The notes below the pieces were generated by a model, which did not search any database, was not told the DNA's origin, and saw nothing but the letters and a program-made list of their open reading frames with translations. 10,762 bases of DNA from Bacteroidales bacterium UBA4459. GTDB lineage: Bacteria > Bacteroidota > Bacteroidia > Bacteroidales > F082. The position numbers were made by a program, and so were the translations under genes. This document shows positions 7,377-10,762 of this stretch, in pieces; the stretch's first letter is position 1; every line of letters begins with the position of its first letter. Where the stretch lies: the NCBI GenBank assembly GCA_002389465.1, contig DGOT01000288.1, positions 6,747 to 17,508 on the forward strand, read 5' to 3'.

Positions 7377-8519
7377 TTATTCTCTTAACAAGGTGCGCGA
7401 AACAACGATTTTCTGTACTTCAGAAGTTCCTTCATAAATCTGCGTCAGTTTTGCTTCACGCATCAGCCGTTCCACATGGTATTCTTTCACATATCCGTAG
7501 CCACCGTGAATCTGTACGGCATCGGTAGTTACTTCCATGGCAATATCGGCTGAATAAAGTTTAGCCATAGCACTTTCCATAGCAAACGGTTTACCGTTAT
7601 CTTTCAGCCAGGCAGCTTTTAAACACAGGTTTCGTGCATTCTCCACTTTTACAGCCATATCGGCCAGCTTAAAAGCAATGGCCTGGTGGTTGGCAATTTC
7701 TGTTCCAAAGGCTTTTCTTTCTTTCGAATAAGCAATGGTCCGTTCTAGTGCTCCTGCTGCAATTCCCATGGCCTGGGAGGCGATCCCGATCCGGCCGGCT
7801 TCCAGCGCTTTCATGGCAAATTTATATCCGAAACCGTCCTCTCCGATACGATTTTCTTTAGGGACTTTAACGTCCGTAAACATGACAGAATGTGTGTCAG
7901 AACTGCGCATGCCCATTTTATCTTCGTGTGGGCCTAACGAAATCCCAGGTGAGTTTCTGTCCACAATAAAAGCATTGATGCCCCGGTATCCTTTCTCAGG
8001 ATATGTTTGAGCCATGACAATGTATGTGGAAGCCGAATTACCGCTGGTAATCCAGTTTTTAGTACCGTTAAGCAAGAAATGATCCCCTTTGTTTTCAGCG
8101 AGTGTGTGCTGGTGCATGGCATCCGACCCGGCTTCGGGTTCCGAAAGCAGAAAAGCACCAATATGTTCGCCTCTGGCCAGTGGTTTTAAATATTTTTCTT
8201 TTTGTTCTTCGGTTCCATATTTACACAGGCCATAACATACCAAAGAATTGTTTACAGATATGATAACGCTTGTTGCAGCATCAATTTTTGAAAGCTCTTC
8301 CATTACCAGCACATAAGATACCGTGTCCATTCCGCTTCCGTCATATTTTGGGTCAACCATCATACCCATGAAACCTAGCTCTGCCAGGTTCTTGATATGT
8401 CTTGCCGGGAATTCTGCCTTTGCATCGCGCTCTAAAACATCTTGTAATAACTCTCTTTCGGCATAATCTTTCGCTGCCTGTCGGATCATCAGGTGCTCAT
8501 CGGTAAACTCAAAATTCAT
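7377..8519 (-). CDS. Acyl-CoA dehydrogenase, short-chain type
   Basis: This 380-residue FAD enzyme introduces a trans-2 double bond into acyl-CoA and hands the electrons to ETF. The full family fold is present: an N-terminal helical domain (1-120), the middle strand domain with the flavin-binding signature LLSEPEAGSD (124-133) and WITSG (156-160), and the C-terminal helical domain with RKAFG (268-272) and QIHGGYGYVKEYHVERLMRE (336-355). E363 in QIYEGTSEVQ sits where short- and medium-chain enzymes have their catalytic glutamate. The length and this glutamate position suit a short-chain (butyryl-CoA-like) enzyme; chain length cannot be fixed from sequence alone. etfB and etfA follow directly, so they are its likely electron acceptor. 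The 83 bp upstream are A+T-rich with only a near-consensus TAACTTTA, so it may share a transcript with the FMN oxidoreductase gene. Confidence 0.95.
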   Translation of the reverse strand: MNFEFTDEHLMIRQAAKDYAERELLQDVLERDAKAEFPARHIKNLAELGFMGMMVDPKYDGSGMDTVSYVLVMEELSKIDAATSVIISVNNSLVCYGLCKYGTEEQKEKYLKPLARGEHIGAFLLSEPEAGSDAMHQHTLAENKGDHFLLNGTKNWITSGNSASTYIVMAQTYPEKGYRGINAFIVDRNSPGISLGPHEDKMGMRSSDTHSVMFTDVKVPKENRIGEDGFGYKFAMKALEAGRIGIASQAMGIAAGALERTIAYSKERKAFGTEIANHQAIAFKLADMAVKVENARNLCLKAAWLKDNGKPFAMESAMAKLYSADIAMEVTTDAVQIHGGYGYVKEYHVERLMREAKLTQIYEGTSEVQKIVVSRTLLRE

Positions 8520-8602
8520 AAAAGACTGATATTTAATAAAGTATAAAATAATTGAATAGAGAATAAAGTTAGAAAATTATTTGAAAATACCTAATGGTAA
8601 TT

Positions 8603-9550
8603 TCACAGATTTCGGCCCTTCATTTTTTCAGATATCTGATTGAATTCTGTAACAATATCATCGATAATCGTGGCAACAGGCTCAACAGAACGGATCATAG
8701 AAGCTACCTGACCGATTTCCAGTTCACCCTCTGCGATATCGCCTTCAAACATCCCTTTGCGTGCTCTTCCTTTTCCCAGAAGTTTCAGGAATTCATCTTT
8801 AGTGGCACCTTTTGCTTCCAGTTGTTGCACTCTGTTCAAGAACTCATTTTTTATGAGGCGAACGGGAACAATCTGTTTTAAGGCAAGCACGGTATCACCG
8901 TCATCAGCTCTGACAATCTCATCCTGAAAGTGTTTATGCGCCGAAGACTCGGCTGAAGCCGCAAACCGGCTGCCAATCTGAACCCCATCAGCTCCGAGAG
9001 CCATAGCTGCGTACATAGCCCTGCCCGAAGCAATTCCTCCGGCAGCAATCAAAGGAATATCTATAATCTCTCGTATCATAGGAATGAGTACCATGGTAGT
9101 AGTTTCTTCAAAGCCGTTATGTCCGCCGGCTTCAAATCCTTCGGCAACGACAGCATCAACACCGGCTTCGGCAGCTTTCAGGGCGAATTTTTTATTGGCA
9201 ACGACATGCACGACCGTTACACCGTTTTCCTTTAGCAAAGACGTGTATTTTTTAGGATTTCCGGCAGAAGTAAACACGATTTTGACCTTCTCCTTCAGTA
9301 CAATGGAAATGATGTCATCGGAGTGAGGATAAAGTAACGGTATGTTGACACCAAAGGGTTTGTTAGTTGCTTTTGCACATTTTTTAATATGTTCTTCAGC
9401 AATATTCGGTCGCATGGACCCTGTGCCGATCAGCCCAAGTCCGCCAGCATTACTCACGGCAGCTGCAAGTTCCCATCCGCTGCACCAGATCATGCCACCC
9501 TGGATGATGGGGTATTTAATGTTGAAGAGGGAGGTGATAGCATTGTTCAT
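8603..9550 (-). CDS. FMN-dependent NMO/FabK-family oxidoreductase
   Basis: A 315-residue TIM-barrel flavoprotein of the family that includes nitronate monooxygenase and the enoyl-ACP reductase FabK. The order of motifs is standard: KYPIIQGGMIW (12-22), SNAGGLGLIGTG (33-44), the active-site AEGFEAGGHNG with H144 (136-146), and the FMN phosphate-binding GGIASGRAMYAAMALGADGVQIGSRF (171-196, outline). H144 falls at the position numbered the same in FabK. FabK reduces enoyl-ACP with NAD(P)H, while nitronate monooxygenase oxidises nitronates; the conserved His and FMN sites are common to both, so the sequence alone does not decide. The acyl-CoA dehydrogenase next door (83 bp) leans toward an acyl-thioester substrate, but that is inference. 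The upstream region is filled by the repeats at 9563-9660 and shows no TAnnTTTG box. Confidence 0.9.
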   Translation of the reverse strand: MNNAITSLFNIKYPIIQGGMIWCSGWELAAAVSNAGGLGLIGTGSMRPNIAEEHIKKCAKATNKPFGVNIPLLYPHSDDIISIVLKEKVKIVFTSAGNPKKYTSLLKENGVTVVHVVANKKFALKAAEAGVDAVVAEGFEAGGHNGFEETTTMVLIPMIREIIDIPLIAAGGIASGRAMYAAMALGADGVQIGSRFAASAESSAHKHFQDEIVRADDGDTVLALKQIVPVRLIKNEFLNRVQQLEAKGATKDEFLKLLGKGRARKGMFEGDIAEGELEIGQVASMIRSVEPVATIIDDIVTEFNQISEKMKGRNL

Positions 9551-9562
9551 GTTTTTGTGTTT

Positions 9563-9660
9563 TTTGCCCTTTGGGCGTATTTGTGGTCATTTGCTACGCT
9601 GTCATTTGCCCTTCGGGCGTCATTTATGGTCATTTGCTACGCTGTAATTTGCTGTGCTGT
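9563..9660. repeat. Two-copy repeat of about 41 bp with small GC hairpins, plus partial copy
   Basis: Unit one (9563-9602) and unit two (9605-9645) align with only two substitutions and one extra base. Each starts with a short hairpin (GCCC-TTT-GGGC in the first, GCCC-TTC-GGGC in the second) and ends with the identical GGTCATTTGCTACGCTGT. A decayed piece (TTTGCTGTGCTGT) follows to 9660. The array fills the space between the four-helix-bundle gene and the FMN oxidoreductase gene, so any promoter of the latter lies in or beside it. Reading frames across it on the plus strand are by-products of the repeat. Confidence 0.8.
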
Positions 9661-9692
9661 TTCTTGCTTTTGGTATTAATAATGAGTTGTTT

Positions 9693-10049
9693 TTAGTCTG
9701 TTTTACCGATAGATTTGATGTAGTTATTGAGTTTTACACCGATATTGTCTATTGTAATCATCATTTGATCATATACTTTTTTATCAAGTAAGTTACGATT
9801 ATACGCTTTTGTCAGCCAAGTTTTTGATTCATAAAGAGAACCGCGGGAATAATAACTGAAATTCTTAGCTTCTTTATAATGATATCTTCCATATCCTTCA
9901 CTTAAATTAGCTGCAACAGAATCAATTGCTCTTACATGTTGTTTTCCTACCGTATCTTTGGCAAAATCATTCCATTTTATAACTATGTTCCATACTTCTT
10001 CTCTTAATTCCATTGATAGTTGATAGACCCGGAATTCTTCTAATTTCAT
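9693..10049 (-). CDS. Four-helix-bundle protein (S23/23S-rRNA-intervening-sequence family)
   Basis: A complete 118-residue all-helical protein. The family marks are the opening MKLEEFRVYQLSMELREEVW, the core RAIDSVAANLSEGYGR (40-55) and YYSRGSLYESKTWL (66-79), followed by a last long helix (91-113). The family was first seen encoded inside 23S rRNA intervening sequences; stand-alone copies such as this one are common in Bacteroidota and have no settled function. The accessory protein Avd of diversity-generating retroelements has the same fold and forms a pentamer that binds nucleic acid, but no reverse transcriptase or template repeat occurs here. It is flanked by two repeat arrays and preceded by its own -7 box, so it appears to be a single-gene unit rather than part of an operon. 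Confidence 0.92.
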   Translation of the reverse strand: MKLEEFRVYQLSMELREEVWNIVIKWNDFAKDTVGKQHVRAIDSVAANLSEGYGRYHYKEAKNFSYYSRGSLYESKTWLTKAYNRNLLDKKVYDQMMITIDNIGVKLNNYIKSIGKTD

Positions 10050-10074
10050 GATAATCTGATTTTAATTAATCTTT

Positions 10075-10082
10075 CAAAATTA
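10075..10082 (-). promoter_or_regulatory. Candidate -7 promoter box for the four-helix-bundle gene
   Basis: The minus strand reads TAATTTTG, a perfect fit to TAnnTTTG. Transcription would begin near 10068 and leave a leader of about 18 nt before the ATG at 10049. No TTG stands at the -33 distance; that position falls in the first unit of the 11-bp repeat array. Confidence 0.45.
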
Positions 10083-10097
10083 ATTTAAAAATACCGT

Positions 10098-10207
10098 AAC
10101 TACTGAATGACTATTGAATGACCACCGAATGACTGCTGAATGACCACCGAATGACTACTGAATGACCACCGAATGACCACTGAATGACTATTTAATGACT
10201 ACTCAAA
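10098..10207. repeat. Tandem array of ten 11-bp repeats with 22-bp higher order
   Basis: Ten consecutive 11-bp units with no spacers follow the pattern GACYAYYGAAT. From 10109 to 10174 they alternate as three 22-bp pairs: GACTATTGAAT, GACTGCTGAAT and GACTACTGAAT, each followed by GACCACCGAAT. The outer units (first, ninth, tenth) are degenerate. Eleven base pairs is close to one helical turn, so every unit would present the same face of the DNA. Because the unit is not a multiple of three and stops appear in the frames, it is not coding. It lies between the ElbB-like gene and the four-helix-bundle gene, just upstream of the latter's -7 box. Confidence 0.92.
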
Positions 10208-10240
10208 TCAAACTATAATTTTAAAAATTATCTAATATTT

Positions 10241-10762
10241 CTAACTCATTACTTTCATCATCTCGTTGACCACATTGGTCGCTCCGTCATCGATATCGGT
10301 GATGGTAGCATCCAGCATATAGCAAGGAGTTGTGAACACCAATTTGTTTTCGTCAAAAACCACGTCCCCGTGATCGGTTTCCACATGGGTGGCACCCATA
10401 GCTTCGATGGCTTCGGCCGTTCCTTTGTCTTTTCCAATGGTAACATTCACATCTTTCAGCACTTTGGCTAAAATGGCCGGCGAGATACACAAGGCCCCAA
10501 TAGGTTTTTTTAATTCGACCATTTGATTGATAGCGTGTTCAACTTCAGGGATTACCGTGGCATTAGCGCCTTCGAAAGCAACGGTGGACAAGTTCTTGGC
10601 AGCACCGAAACCTCCCGGGAAAATGAGCGCATCAAAATCTTTCCCATCGAATTCGCTTAATGGTTTGATGTTGCCCCTTGCAATGCGTGCCGATTCAACA
10701 AGCACATTCCGTTCTTCGTTCATTTCGTCACCCGTGATGTGGTTGATCACATGATGTTGTTT
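10241..10762 (-). CDS. elbB: ElbB-like DJ-1/PfpI-family glyoxalase, N-terminus outside window
   Basis: The frame stays open to the window edge, so 173 residues plus the stop are visible and about 40-45 N-terminal residues are missing. A GTG at 10748-10750 is an internal valine, not the start: the visible KQHHVINHITGDEMNEERNV aligns with the internal VINHLTGEAMTETRNV of E. coli ElbB as I remember it. Other landmarks are ALIFPGGFGAAKNLS (the DJ-1-type oxyanion loop), IGALCISPAIL with the nucleophile-elbow cysteine, TIGKDKGTAEAIEAMGATHVE and the end TTPCYMLDATITDI. ElbB is annotated as an isoprenoid-biosynthesis-associated glyoxalase; in E. coli its glyoxalase activity is weak and its real role uncertain. 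The family identity is firm, the physiological role is not. No T-rich terminator follows the stop. Confidence 0.9.
   Translation of the reverse strand, partial: KQHHVINHITGDEMNEERNVLVESARIARGNIKPLSEFDGKDFDALIFPGGFGAAKNLSTVAFEGANATVIPEVEHAINQMVELKKPIGALCISPAILAKVLKDVNVTIGKDKGTAEAIEAMGATHVETDHGDVVFDENKLVFTTPCYMLDATITDIDDGATNVVNEMMKVMS

Noticed and set aside
8592..8603. TACC-TAAT-GGTA hairpin after the FMN oxidoreductase gene as a terminator.
   Set aside because: Only four pairs and four T, too weak to call; read-through into the acyl-CoA dehydrogenase gene is equally likely.
9342..9679. Two plus-strand open frames over the FMN oxidoreductase start and the 41-bp repeats.
   Set aside because: They are opposite-strand shadows of a well-supported gene extended through the repeat, with low-complexity translations and no family resemblance.
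9693..10049. Four-helix-bundle gene as part of an rRNA intervening sequence or a diversity-generating retroelement.
   Set aside because: There is no rRNA sequence around it, and no reverse transcriptase or template/variable repeat pair in the window.
10098..10207. Repeat array as a CRISPR.
   Set aside because: Units are 11 bp with no spacers between them, so it is a plain tandem repeat.
10215..10231. Perfect A+T inverted repeat (ATAATTTT / AAAATTAT) after the ElbB-like gene as a terminator.
   Set aside because: The stem is entirely A/T with a one-base centre and no following T-run, so it is not a convincing intrinsic terminator; it may be chance in A+T-rich DNA.
10748..10750. GTG as the start codon of the ElbB-like gene.
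   Set aside because: The frame continues upstream to the edge and the residues there match the family, so the GTG is internal.

Overview
The window looks like a chromosomal segment from a member of the Bacteroidota, probably class Bacteroidia. The evidence is the family content (a TPR/transmembrane/AraC regulator, a DUF4878-type lipoprotein, a four-helix-bundle S23-like protein), A+T-rich spacers without clear Shine-Dalgarno sequences, and -7 boxes fitting TAnnTTTG, the known Bacteroidota promoter element. All ten convincing genes lie on the minus strand, so transcription runs from high to low coordinates.

Right end (10762 to about 9550): a DJ-1/PfpI-family ElbB-like gene enters from outside the window, so its N-terminus is missing. 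Next comes a 110-bp array of ten 11-bp repeats, then a four-helix-bundle protein gene with a perfect -7 box just before its start. A second, unrelated pair of about 41-bp repeats follows. The two arrays share the 9-mer AATGACCAC in opposite orientation around the small gene, which makes the block look like an inserted cassette.

Centre (9550 to 5575): an electron-transfer/acyl-CoA module. It holds an FMN-dependent NMO/FabK-type oxidoreductase, a short-chain-type acyl-CoA dehydrogenase, etfB and etfA, ending at a strong intrinsic terminator (5514-5553). The dehydrogenase oxidises acyl-CoA and passes electrons to the EtfAB flavoprotein. No ETF:quinone oxidoreductase lies in the window, so the final acceptor is unknown.

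Left (5483 to 261): a 620-residue membrane-spanning regulator with a predicted periplasmic TPR sensor and a cytoplasmic AraC-type DNA-binding domain. It lies just upstream of a tight four-gene run (gaps of 11, 21 and 10 bp) whose products all carry export signals: an unknown secreted protein, a membrane-anchored YiiX-type permuted papain-fold enzyme, a DUF4878-like lipoprotein and a second unknown secreted protein. The run ends at an intrinsic terminator (171-208). The 228-bp spacer before it has a -7 box and three related GTGTT-type motifs about 55 bp apart, which could be operators for the neighbouring regulator. This regulator-plus-envelope-operon unit is the best candidate for an undescribed system here. 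A 92-bp inverted-repeat element (65-156) lies beyond the terminator. The first 60 bases cannot be assigned to a gene.
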